Positions 8,491 through 15,828 of a DNA stretch of 64,000 nucleotides are shown here, in pieces. The position numbers were made by a program, and so were the translations under genes. The stretch comes from an uncultured Clostridiaceae bacterium (GTDB taxonomy: Bacteria > Bacillota > Clostridia > TANB77 > CAG-508). Location: positions 1 through 64,000 of the forward strand of contig CAMPYH010000004.1 of assembly GCA_946998225.1 (NCBI GenBank), in the 5' to 3' direction. The notes beneath the pieces were generated by a model. It saw only the letters and a list, made by a program, of their open reading frames with translations, was not told where the DNA came from and made no database searches. Positions within the stretch are counted from its first letter, which is position 1, and every line of letters starts with the position of its first letter.

Positions 8491-9447
8491 ATGAAAATAT
8501 ATACAATTATTGTAGCTGCTGGAAAAGGAAGCAGAATGAATTCTGAACATTCAAAATTAATTCAAAAGATATATGGCAAAGAAATGATAAAACGTGTTGT
8601 AGAGACGGCAGAAGCTATAAATTCTAATGAAATAATAGCTGTAGTAGGATATAAAAAAGAGGAAGTAAAAGAAGTCTTAAAAGATAAAGATGTTAAATAT
8701 GTAGTTCAAGAAGAGCAACTCGGAACAGGACATGCAGTTATGCAAGCAATGCCATATTTGGAAGATAAAGAAGAAGGAAAAGTTATTGTTCTGTATGGTG
8801 ATGTGCCAATTGTAAGACCAGAGACAATAAAAGGTTTAATTGAGAAAAATATAAAAGCAAAAGAATCAGCAACAGTACTTACAGCGATTTATGATAACCC
8901 AACAGGATATGGAAGAATAATTAGAGATGAAGGTGGAAGTGTTGAAAGTATCAAAGAAGAAAAAGATGCAAGTGATAGACAAAAACTAATTAAAGAAATT
9001 AATGGCGGTATATATTGCTTTGACCTTAGTGCTTTAAAAGAAGTAATGAAGGAAATTAAACCAGATAATAACCAAAATGAATATTATTTAACAGATTCAA
9101 TAAAAATATTAAATCAAAAAGCTCTTAGAACAGGTGCATATATAGTAGGGGATAATACTGAAATACTTGGCGTAAACAATAGAATTCAACTTGAAATGGT
9201 TACAAGGATTTTAAGAAAAAGAATAAATGATATGCATATGTTTAATGGAGTAACACTTGAAGATTCAACAAGTACATATATAGAAGATAATGTAGAAATA
9301 GGAATAGATACAGTAATTGAACCAAATGCATATATTAAAGAAGGCGCAAAAATAGGAAAAAGATGTAAAATAGGATATAATTCATATATTTCAGGTGATG
9401 TAAATTTACCTGATGAAAGTGTGGTTGAGCCTTTTAGCAAAATTTAA
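8491..9447 (+). CDS. glmU: GlmU-like N-acetylglucosamine-1-phosphate uridylyltransferase lacking the acetyltransferase domain
   Basis: The N-terminal 230 residues are a classic GlmU pyrophosphorylase, which makes UDP-GlcNAc from GlcNAc-1-phosphate and UTP. Motifs include AAGKGSRM (9-16), LGTGHAVMQA, GDVPIV, GYGRIIRD, NGGIYCFD and NEYYLTDSI. Bifunctional GlmU is about 450 residues; this protein stops at 318, after a few left-handed beta-helix turns (about 256-318). The acetyl-CoA and glucosamine-1-phosphate acetylation site is therefore absent. The stop is followed within 18 bases by ileS, with no leftover reading frame, so this is a genuine short gene rather than a fresh frameshift. Another enzyme must acetylate glucosamine-1-phosphate, or this protein works on a related sugar phosphate. 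Confidence 0.8.
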   Translation: MKIYTIIVAAGKGSRMNSEHSKLIQKIYGKEMIKRVVETAEAINSNEIIAVVGYKKEEVKEVLKDKDVKYVVQEEQLGTGHAVMQAMPYLEDKEEGKVIVLYGDVPIVRPETIKGLIEKNIKAKESATVLTAIYDNPTGYGRIIRDEGGSVESIKEEKDASDRQKLIKEINGGIYCFDLSALKEVMKEIKPDNNQNEYYLTDSIKILNQKALRTGAYIVGDNTEILGVNNRIQLEMVTRILRKRINDMHMFNGVTLEDSTSTYIEDNVEIGIDTVIEPNAYIKEGAKIGKRCKIGYNSYISGDVNLPDESVVEPFSKI

Positions 9448-9464
9448 AAGAAAAAGAGGATAAT

Positions 9465-12317
9465 ATGACAGAAGAATTTAAAGAAATAGGAAAAACATTG
9501 GAACTTCCACAAACAGATTTTCCAATGAGAGGAAATTTACCTCAAAATGAACCTAAAGTATTAGAAAATATTTTCAATAATGATTTATATGAAAAAATAT
9601 TAGAAAAAAACAAAGATGGAAAACCTTTCCATCTTCATGATGGACCTCCATACGCAAATGGAGATATTCATATAGGACATGCTTTAAATAAAATACTTAA
9701 AGATTTTATTGTAAGATATAAATCTTTAAATGGTTTTTATGCACCATTTGTACCAGGATATGATACACATGGACTTCCAACTGAAATTAAAGCAATTGAA
9801 AAATTAAAACTAGATAAAGATGATATAGCTGTAGATGAATTTAGAAATACATGTAAAGCATTTGCAAGTGAATATATTAAAAAACAAACTGAAAGTTTTA
9901 AAAGATTAGGAATAATTGCCGATTGGAAGCATCCGTATATTACATATATGTCTGAAATGGAAGTAGAAGAATTAGATGTATTTAAGGAAATGTATTTTAA
10001 TGGATATATTTACCAAGGATTAAAGCCTGTTTATTGGTGTCCACATTGTGAGACAGCTCTTGCAGAAGCAGAAATTGAATATAAAGATGTAGAAGGTGAT
10101 TCTATTTATGTAAAATTTCCAGTTGCAGATTCAAAAGGTTTATTTAATATAGAAGATGCATATGCAGTTATATGGACTACAACACCTTGGACACTTCCAG
10201 GAAATGTTGCAGTAGTTGCAGGACCTAAATATAAATATATTTTAATGGAATGTGAAATAGAAAAAGATGGCGCGAAGACTTTTGAAAAATATCTTGTTTT
10301 AAGAGATTTAAAAGATGATATCTTAGAAAAAATTGGAGCAGATAAAGAAAGCGTAAGAATCCTTGAAACATTTGATTCAGAAGAAATTGAAGGTATCACT
10401 TTAAAACATCCATTTATAGATAAAACAGTTAAGATATATTTAGGATCAAAGTTTTCTGTTGATGTAGATAATACTACAGGAACAGGACTAGTTCATTGTG
10501 CACCAGGTTATGGTAATGAAGACTATAAATTATATTTAGAACATCCAGAACTTGAAATAATTGTAGCAGTAGATGATAAAGGACATCAAACAAAAGAAGC
10601 TGGAAAATATGATGGAATGTATTATAAAAAGTCTAATAAAGAGATCAAAAAAGATCTTGAAGAAAAAGGACTTCTTCTTTATAGTGAATCTAGAATGCAC
10701 TCATACCCACATTGCTGGAGATGTAAAAATGAAATTATATATAGAGCGACAAAACAATGGTTTGCATCTATAGATAAATTTAGAAAACAAACATTAGATG
10801 AAATTGAAAAAGTAAAATGGCATCCAGCTTGGGGAGAAAAAAGAATTTCTAAGATGATAGAAGATAGAAATGATTGGTGTATTTCAAGACAAAGAACTTG
10901 GGGTGTTCCAATACCAGTTATTTACTGCAAAAAATGCCATAAACCACATCTTACTGAAAATACAATTAAGATAATTAAAGATTTAATTGTAAAAGAAGGA
11001 TCAAATGCTTGGTGGATGAAAGATGTAAAAGATATATTTAAAGACGAAGTATGCAGTGAATGTGGTTCTAAAGAATTTGTTAAAGAAACAGATATTATGG
11101 ATGTATGGTTTGATTCTGGAACAACATATAGATCTGTTGTTAAAAATTGGAATTTACCAGAAATAGATTTATATCTAGAAGGAAATGATCAATATAGAGG
11201 ATGGTTCCAATCATCACTTCTAACATCTGTTGCAACAACAGGTAAAGCTCCATATAAAGAGGTTCTTACAAATGGATTTTTAGTAGATGAACATGGAAAT
11301 AAGATGAGTAAATCTTTAGGAAATGTTATTGATCCAAATGATATTGTAAAAACAATGGGAGCAGACATAATTAGACTTTGGGTACTTTCAACAGATTACC
11401 AAACAGAGGTAAGCGTTTCTCAAAATATATTAAAACAAATTTCTGAAAGCTATAGAAAAATTAGAAATACAACAAGATATATTTTAGGAAATATAAATGA
11501 CTTTGATCCAAATAAAGACAAAGTAGATTATGAGTCATTAGAAATTATAGATAAATGGGCTTTAGATAAATTAAATAAGCTCATAAAAGATGTTACAAAA
11601 GCATTCGATACATATGCATTTAATAAAGCTTTTCAAGCAATTAATGAGTTTATAGTAAATGATATGTCAGCATTTTATTTAGATATAATTAAAGATAGAC
11701 TATATACAGAAAGTAAAACAGGAAATTTAAGAAGAGCAGCACAAACAACTATTTATGAAATATTAAATACTCTTTTAAAACTTCTAACACCTGTACTTGT
11801 ATATACAGCAGAAGAAATTTTTGCATATATTCCAAAAATGGATAGTGAAAAAGATGTAGAATCTGCAATGCTTTTAGATTATCCAAAAGAAAATAAATCA
11901 TGGAATAATAAAGAAGTAAGAGAAAAAATAGATTATTTAAAAGAGATAAAAGAAATAATTTCAAAAGAACTTGAAGAAAAAAGAGCATTAAAAGAAATTG
12001 GTGGTTCTCTTGATGCAAGACTTCTTCTTTATGTAGATGAAGATATATTTGAAAAGATTAAGGACGATAGAAAACTTTTAGAAGAAATAGCAATAGTTTC
12101 AAAATTAGATATACTAAAAATGAAAGAATTAGACGATAAAATAAAGAGTAAAGAAAATGAAAACGAAAAAATATTAGCATTTGCACAAAAAGCTAAAGCT
12201 GAAAAATGTGAAAGATGCTGGAAATATGATGATGAAGTTGGAAAGAATGAAGAAAACTCTCCAGTATGTCCTAGATGTTATAGAGTTTTAAAAGATATGG
12301 GATTTTATGAAGGTTAA
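9465..12317 (+). CDS. ileS: isoleucyl-tRNA synthetase
   Basis: A 950-residue class I aminoacyl-tRNA synthetase that charges tRNA-Ile. Landmarks are HIGH at 69-72, the editing-domain motif IWTTTPWTLPGN around residue 235, the CISRQRTWGVPIP signature, KMSKS at 613-617, and a C-terminal zinc finger starting CERCW near residue 915 (CxxC...CxxC). This is the bacterial type with the zinc-binding tail and is full length for the family. It follows the glmU-like gene by 17 bases with a GAGG ribosome binding site, so no T-box leader lies in front of it. Confidence 0.97.
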   Translation: MTEEFKEIGKTLELPQTDFPMRGNLPQNEPKVLENIFNNDLYEKILEKNKDGKPFHLHDGPPYANGDIHIGHALNKILKDFIVRYKSLNGFYAPFVPGYDTHGLPTEIKAIEKLKLDKDDIAVDEFRNTCKAFASEYIKKQTESFKRLGIIADWKHPYITYMSEMEVEELDVFKEMYFNGYIYQGLKPVYWCPHCETALAEAEIEYKDVEGDSIYVKFPVADSKGLFNIEDAYAVIWTTTPWTLPGNVAVVAGPKYKYILMECEIEKDGAKTFEKYLVLRDLKDDILEKIGADKESVRILETFDSEEIEGITLKHPFIDKTVKIYLGSKFSVDVDNTTGTGLVHCAPGYGNEDYKLYLEHPELEIIVAVDDKGHQTKEAGKYDGMYYKKSNKEIKKDLEEKGLLLYSESRMHSYPHCWRCKNEIIYRATKQWFASIDKFRKQTLDEIEKVKWHPAWGEKRISKMIEDRNDWCISRQRTWGVPIPVIYCKKCHKPHLTENTIKIIKDLIVKEGSNAWWMKDVKDIFKDEVCSECGSKEFVKETDIMDVWFDSGTTYRSVVKNWNLPEIDLYLEGNDQYRGWFQSSLLTSVATTGKAPYKEVLTNGFLVDEHGNKMSKSLGNVIDPNDIVKTMGADIIRLWVLSTDYQTEVSVSQNILKQISESYRKIRNTTRYILGNINDFDPNKDKVDYESLEIIDKWALDKLNKLIKDVTKAFDTYAFNKAFQAINEFIVNDMSAFYLDIIKDRLYTESKTGNLRRAAQTTIYEILNTLLKLLTPVLVYTAEEIFAYIPKMDSEKDVESAMLLDYPKENKSWNNKEVREKIDYLKEIKEIISKELEEKRALKEIGGSLDARLLLYVDEDIFEKIKDDRKLLEEIAIVSKLDILKMKELDDKIKSKENENEKILAFAQKAKAEKCERCWKYDDEVGKNEENSPVCPRCYRVLKDMGFYEG

Positions 12318-12320
12318 ATT

Positions 12321-13196
12321 ATGCTTGAAAAAGTAAAACAAGAAATTGGAAAGATAAGATATAATATTGAAAATCTTAAAGTACATGCATTTGTTGGCAG
12401 TAGCGGCACAGGTAAAAGCTATAAAGCACAGCAAGTGGGAAGTACTTTAAAGCTGGATGCAATAATAGATGATGGTCTTCTAATTTCAATAAATGAAAGC
12501 AGAATTTTAGCAGGATATTCTGCTAAAAAAGCAAATACAAAAATACAAACAATTAGAGATGCACTTTTTGAAAGAAAAGAGCAACAAGAAACAATTAGAA
12601 AAGCACTTAAAGAAAATAATATAAGATCAATCTTAATACTTGGTACATCTGATGCTATGGTTGAAAAAATTAGAGAAAATTTAGGCCTTCCCCAAATAAT
12701 AGATACAACATATATAGAAGATGTATCTACAAAATCTGAAATAGACTTGGCATTAAAAACAAGAAAAGAAGAAGGAAAACATGTTATACCTGTTCCTACA
12801 TTCGAAGTGAAAAAAGATTTTTCAGGAATACTTTTAGATCCACTTCAAATGTTTAGATCAAATAAAGGTGCTACATATGTTTCTAAAAAAAGTATAATTA
12901 GACCTACATTTAGTTACATTGGAAAATTCACAATGGGTGAAAAAGTATTTAGAGATATAATAAACAATGTAATAAAAGATGTAAGTGCGATTAAAAAAAT
13001 TGAAAAGATAAGAATAAAAAGAAATGAAGAGACAAATGAGATCTCGCTATATATAGAGTTAATATTTAAATACGGATATAATATACAAGATGAAATTAAA
13101 AAGTTTAGAGATAAAATATATGAAGAGATAGAAGAATATACTCAAATAAATGTAATAGAAATAGATATTAAAATAAAAGATATAGATTTCGAATAA
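12321..13196 (+). CDS. P-loop NTPase with C-terminal Asp23-like domain
   Basis: A 291-residue protein of unknown role that begins four bases after ileS. The N-terminal half contains a nucleotide-binding loop, GSSGTGKS at 26-33, followed by a possible Walker-B-like IIDDGLL segment and a helical region. The last 85 residues resemble the Asp23/Gls24 fold: the pattern YIELIFKYGYNIQDEI, then a helix, then INVIEIDIKIKDI parallels the asp23 gene product at 20854. I infer a regulatory or envelope-linked ATPase related to the alkaline shock family; substrate and partners are unknown. A terminator follows closely, making it the last gene of the glmU-ileS operon. Confidence 0.65.
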   Translation: MLEKVKQEIGKIRYNIENLKVHAFVGSSGTGKSYKAQQVGSTLKLDAIIDDGLLISINESRILAGYSAKKANTKIQTIRDALFERKEQQETIRKALKENNIRSILILGTSDAMVEKIRENLGLPQIIDTTYIEDVSTKSEIDLALKTRKEEGKHVIPVPTFEVKKDFSGILLDPLQMFRSNKGATYVSKKSIIRPTFSYIGKFTMGEKVFRDIINNVIKDVSAIKKIEKIRIKRNEETNEISLYIELIFKYGYNIQDEIKKFRDKIYEEIEEYTQINVIEIDIKIKDIDFE

Positions 13197-13205
13197 AGAA
13201 AAAAG

Positions 13206-13230
13206 AAAGTAGCTTAAAAGCTACTTTTTC
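13206..13230 (+). terminator. Rho-independent terminator of the glmU-ileS operon
   Basis: AAAGTAGCT (13206-13214) pairs with AGCTACTTT (13219-13227) around the loop TAAA, followed by T residues. Confidence 0.85.
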
Positions 13231-13250
13231 TTTTATAGTTTACATAATTA

Positions 13251-13300
13251 TGGTATAATATAAGTATAGTTAGTTATTGAAGACGGCTAAGACTTTAGCC
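13251..13300 (+). promoter_or_regulatory. extended -10 promoter and leader hairpin abutting a ribosome binding site
   Basis: TGGTATAAT at 13251-13259 is an extended -10 element with no clear -35 box. About 25 bases downstream, GGCTAA (13285-13290) pairs with TTAGCC (13295-13300) around GACT. The hairpin ends exactly where the AAGGAGGAG ribosome binding site begins (13301-13309). It may stabilise the mRNA or modulate initiation. Confidence 0.45.
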
Positions 13301-13313
13301 AAGGAGGAGAATA

Positions 13314-13694
13314 ATGAAAGCAATAGTAATAGTTTTAGGAATAACTGGACTTATAGTTATAAGCATATTAAATATAATTACAAGAAAAGAAGAAGAACCA
13401 ACAGCAATAGACATAATAAACTTCGTAATTATACTATCTGTGCTATTAACACTAGTAAGCAACAAGAGAGTGGATGTTCTAATTGTAAGCAGTGTATTTG
13501 TTATATTAAACATAATATTTATACCAATTTTAAACAAAACTGCTAAAACAATTCAAAGACTAGGAAATGTAATATTTTTTGCATACACAGCATTCCTTAT
13601 TACAACTGACCCAGCAATTAACCCAATAATAATTCTATTTATAGCAGCTGTGGTTATAGTATCAGGATTAATATTACTTTCAGACTTATGCTAA
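13314..13694 (+). CDS. small four-helix membrane protein of unknown function
   Basis: A 126-residue, very hydrophobic protein with four predicted membrane helices (about residues 3-20, 33-50, 53-70 and 80-120). A short charged loop, RKEEEPTAID, follows the first helix. The ATG is preceded by a near-perfect AAGGAGG site. In length and helix pattern it resembles small subunits of MrpF/MrpG-type cation antiporters, but I see no family-specific motif and would not name it. It sits alone between its own promoter and terminator. Confidence 0.6.
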   Translation: MKAIVIVLGITGLIVISILNIITRKEEEPTAIDIINFVIILSVLLTLVSNKRVDVLIVSSVFVILNIIFIPILNKTAKTIQRLGNVIFFAYTAFLITTDPAINPIIILFIAAVVIVSGLILLSDLC

Positions 13695-13714
13695 GAAAAT
13701 AATACAAAAGTGAA

Positions 13715-13746
13715 AATAAAGAGCAAATGCTCTTTATTTTTTTATC
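13715..13746 (+). terminator. Rho-independent terminator
   Basis: AATAAAGAGC (13715-13724) pairs perfectly with GCTCTTTATT (13729-13738) around the loop AAAT, followed by T-rich sequence. Confidence 0.88.
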
Positions 13747-13754
13747 TTTATATT

Positions 13755-13783
13755 TTGACTACTTTACATAATTCTTGTATAAT
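13755..13783 (+). promoter_or_regulatory. strong promoter
   Basis: TTGACT (13755-13760) and TATAAT (13778-13783) are separated by exactly 17 bases, upstream of the gene at 13844. Confidence 0.75.
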
Positions 13784-13843
13784 ATACTTATGTTCATTTT
13801 TAAATATATTAAAGGGCAAATTTGCTTAAGGAGGAGAAAAGAA

Positions 13844-14284
13844 ATGGATGAATTCTTAACATCAGGAGTATTGGTTTTATTGGGATTTGGAATTGTATTT
13901 AATATTAAAGCACTGAGGTGCAAAAAGATGGTCTTAACAGACTTATTAAGTGCAGTAGTTGTACTATTAATGATCCCTATAGCCACAAGCACAGTATTTA
14001 TTGGAGAAAAATTATTTTACCAAGGATTAATAATTGTATTAAGTATTGGTAATTTAATTCCTGTAATGCAAGAAAAAAGATATGATTACAAAAAGAGATT
14101 ATTACAAAGAATATTACATTTAATATTTTTCGCATTTTCAATTCTTATAATTATATCCACAAAAGATGTAAACGAGTGGTATATATGCGCAATCGTAACA
14201 GTTATTTTGTATCTTGTATTTATGGGTAAAAGCAAGAAGGAAGATGTAGATGAAATTCACAAAAAATTTAATATTGGAAATTAA
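13844..14284 (+). CDS. small membrane protein of unknown function
   Basis: A 146-residue protein. I place the start at ATG 13844 because AAGGAGGAG lies just upstream; an earlier ATG at 13775 would fall inside the promoter. Four hydrophobic segments are visible (about residues 6-20, 31-50, 58-72 and 84-120). The C-terminus is a charged cytoplasmic tail (GKSKKEDVDEIHKKF). I do not recognise the family. Like its neighbour at 13314 it is a single-gene unit with its own promoter and terminator, and a short palindrome, GCAAATTTGC, precedes the ribosome binding site. Confidence 0.6.
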   Translation: MDEFLTSGVLVLLGFGIVFNIKALRCKKMVLTDLLSAVVVLLMIPIATSTVFIGEKLFYQGLIIVLSIGNLIPVMQEKRYDYKKRLLQRILHLIFFAFSILIIISTKDVNEWYICAIVTVILYLVFMGKSKKEDVDEIHKKFNIGN

Positions 14285-14296
14285 ATATTAAATTAA

Positions 14297-14327
14297 AAAT
14301 AAAGGGCTAAAAAGCTCTTTATTTTTG
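14297..14327 (+). terminator. Rho-independent terminator
   Basis: AAATAAAGGGCT (14297-14308) pairs with AGCTCTTTATTT (14313-14324), with one G-T wobble, around AAAA. Confidence 0.85.
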
Positions 14328-14354
14328 CTTTAAACCATATAAATGGTGTATAAT
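14325..14354 (+). promoter_or_regulatory. probable promoter
   Basis: TTGCTT (14325-14330) and TATAAT (14349-14354) are 18 bases apart. The -35 box overlaps the tail of the preceding terminator. The gene at 14409 starts about 55 bases downstream. Confidence 0.5.
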
Positions 14355-14408
14355 ATAGGTGTAAGAAAAAAATATGTGTTTATAATTATTAAATGCGAGG
14401 TGATTTTA

Positions 14409-14999
14409 GTGAAGAAGAAGTGTTACTTCTTAGATTTAGAGCACAAAAAAGGTACATTTGACAACAGGAAAAAAGAGGTTATAAAACCTCCAGAGTTAAT
14501 TCTTTATCTACAAACAAAGGGAGTAGACAGAACAGTTGAAAGAGTAAACATCATAGAAGATGTTCGAAAACGCTATAATTGGGAAAAAATTACAGAACAA
14601 AGATTTGAAAGGCTAAAAGATGAATATAACTCATATCCATATTTTGAAATAAATGGAGATAGCCTTATACATCTAAAAAGTGGTCATACAATCCAAACTT
14701 CATTTTTCGATGGTGAAATAACTCCAATAAAGAAAAAGAAGTTCGTAAAACTTGTACACGAAGATGCAATGTTAGATGAAGACCATATACCAATAGAACC
14801 AGCAAGACTGTTTTTAGTTTTTGAAGATGGTCAAAGAATAAACATAATAAATTATGTTAGAGTTGTAAATGGTATGCTTAGAATATCTCAAAAATTAAAA
14901 CTTGAGATAAGAGAAAGAATTAAACAAATGGGTGGAGAAATGGAAGTTACAGATGAAGGCTTCATAAAAGACTTAATAAAATTTATTAAGGTAAGGTAA
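14409..14999 (+). CDS. hypothetical protein
   Basis: A 196-residue soluble protein that I do not recognise. The start is GTG 14409, which follows a GAGGTGA ribosome binding site at 14398-14404; upstream in-frame codons lie in the promoter region. The sequence is mixed charged and hydrophobic with no signal peptide. A beta-rich centre (LIHLKSGHTIQTSFFDGEI, and ARLFLVFEDGQRINIINYVRV) is followed by a helical tail (ISQKLKLEIRERIKQMGGEM). The FEDGQRINIINYVRV segment suggests a small domain binding a ligand or nucleic acid, but this is guesswork. It is a single-gene unit. Confidence 0.55.
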   Translation: MKKKCYFLDLEHKKGTFDNRKKEVIKPPELILYLQTKGVDRTVERVNIIEDVRKRYNWEKITEQRFERLKDEYNSYPYFEINGDSLIHLKSGHTIQTSFFDGEITPIKKKKFVKLVHEDAMLDEDHIPIEPARLFLVFEDGQRINIINYVRVVNGMLRISQKLKLEIRERIKQMGGEMEVTDEGFIKDLIKFIKVR

Positions 15000-15008
15000 A
15001 TGAAAAGT

Positions 15009-15039
15009 AAAATAAGAGCACAATTTGCTCTTATTTTTA
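15009..15039 (+). terminator. Rho-independent terminator
   Basis: AAAATAAGAGCA (15009-15020) pairs perfectly with TGCTCTTATTTT (15026-15037) around CAATT. Confidence 0.88.
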
Positions 15040-15096
15040 CTTGAAAGGCTAATAAAAGATTTATATAATCATTGTAGTTTTAATTAAGGAGCTTTA

Positions 15097-15816
15097 ATGA
15101 TTATTACTATTGATGGACCTGCAGGTTCAGGAAAAACAACAACAGCAAAATTGCTTAAAGATGAATTAAATAAAGAATATAAAGATAAAAATTTCATAGT
15201 ATTAGATACAGGAGCAATATTTAGATCTTTTACAATATATTTAAAAGATAATTTTAAATATATTGATCTATTGCCAGAAGAAATTTTAAACCATGAAGAA
15301 GAAAGAAAAGAATTAATTAATGTCTTAGATAATATAGATTTTAAAATTGATATAGATAAATATTTTTTATTTGGAAAAGATATAACTAAAGATATAAGAG
15401 ATATGAAAAATATGAAATATTTATCTAATGTATCAGCATCTAAAGATGTTAGATTAAAAATTCTTGAAATTGAAAGAAAATATGTAGCAGATAAAAATAT
15501 TGTTGTTGAAGGAAGAGACACAGGATCGGTTGTATTTCCAAATGCAGAGTTTAAATTCTATTTAGATGCAGATAAAAAAGAAAGAGCATATAGAAGATTT
15601 TTACAAAACACTAATTTAAATATACCTTTTGAAAAAGCAATTTTAGATAAAAAATATATAGAAATATTAGAATCAATTGAAAAAAGAGATAAGATAGATA
15701 GTAATAGAAAAGAAGCACCACTAATAATACCTAAAGAAGCTGTAATTATTGAAAATACAGAACTAAGTAAAGAAGAAACAGTTTTTAAAATATTAGAATA
15801 CATAGATATAAAATAA
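15097..15816 (+). CDS. cmk: cytidylate kinase
   Basis: A 239-residue nucleoside monophosphate kinase that phosphorylates CMP and dCMP with ATP. Motifs are the P-loop GPAGSGKTT (residues 7-15), DTGAIFR (canonical DTGAMYR, altered at two residues), and VVEGRDTGSVVFPNAEFKFYLDA, the CMP-binding and lid signature, followed by RAYRR. It is slightly longer than the usual 220-230 residues, with an enlarged middle insert. An AAGGAG site precedes the ATG. It heads the cmk-recD2-valS run with 12- and 2-base gaps. Confidence 0.92.
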   Translation: MIITIDGPAGSGKTTTAKLLKDELNKEYKDKNFIVLDTGAIFRSFTIYLKDNFKYIDLLPEEILNHEEERKELINVLDNIDFKIDIDKYFLFGKDITKDIRDMKNMKYLSNVSASKDVRLKILEIERKYVADKNIVVEGRDTGSVVFPNAEFKFYLDADKKERAYRRFLQNTNLNIPFEKAILDKKYIEILESIEKRDKIDSNRKEAPLIIPKEAVIIENTELSKEETVFKILEYIDIK

Positions 15817-15828
15817 AGAAAGGAATAT

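Noticed and set aside
9380..9465. T-box riboswitch before ileS
   Set aside because: Only 17 bases separate the two genes, and the upstream region of the operon at 8389-8490 has no room or motif for a T-box.
13277..13546. Alternative plus-strand frame of 89 codons starting in the leader of the gene at 13314
   Set aside because: It is rich in Asn, Lys, Ser and Arg with no domain, overlaps the membrane gene in another frame, and lacks the strong ribosome binding site that the membrane gene has.
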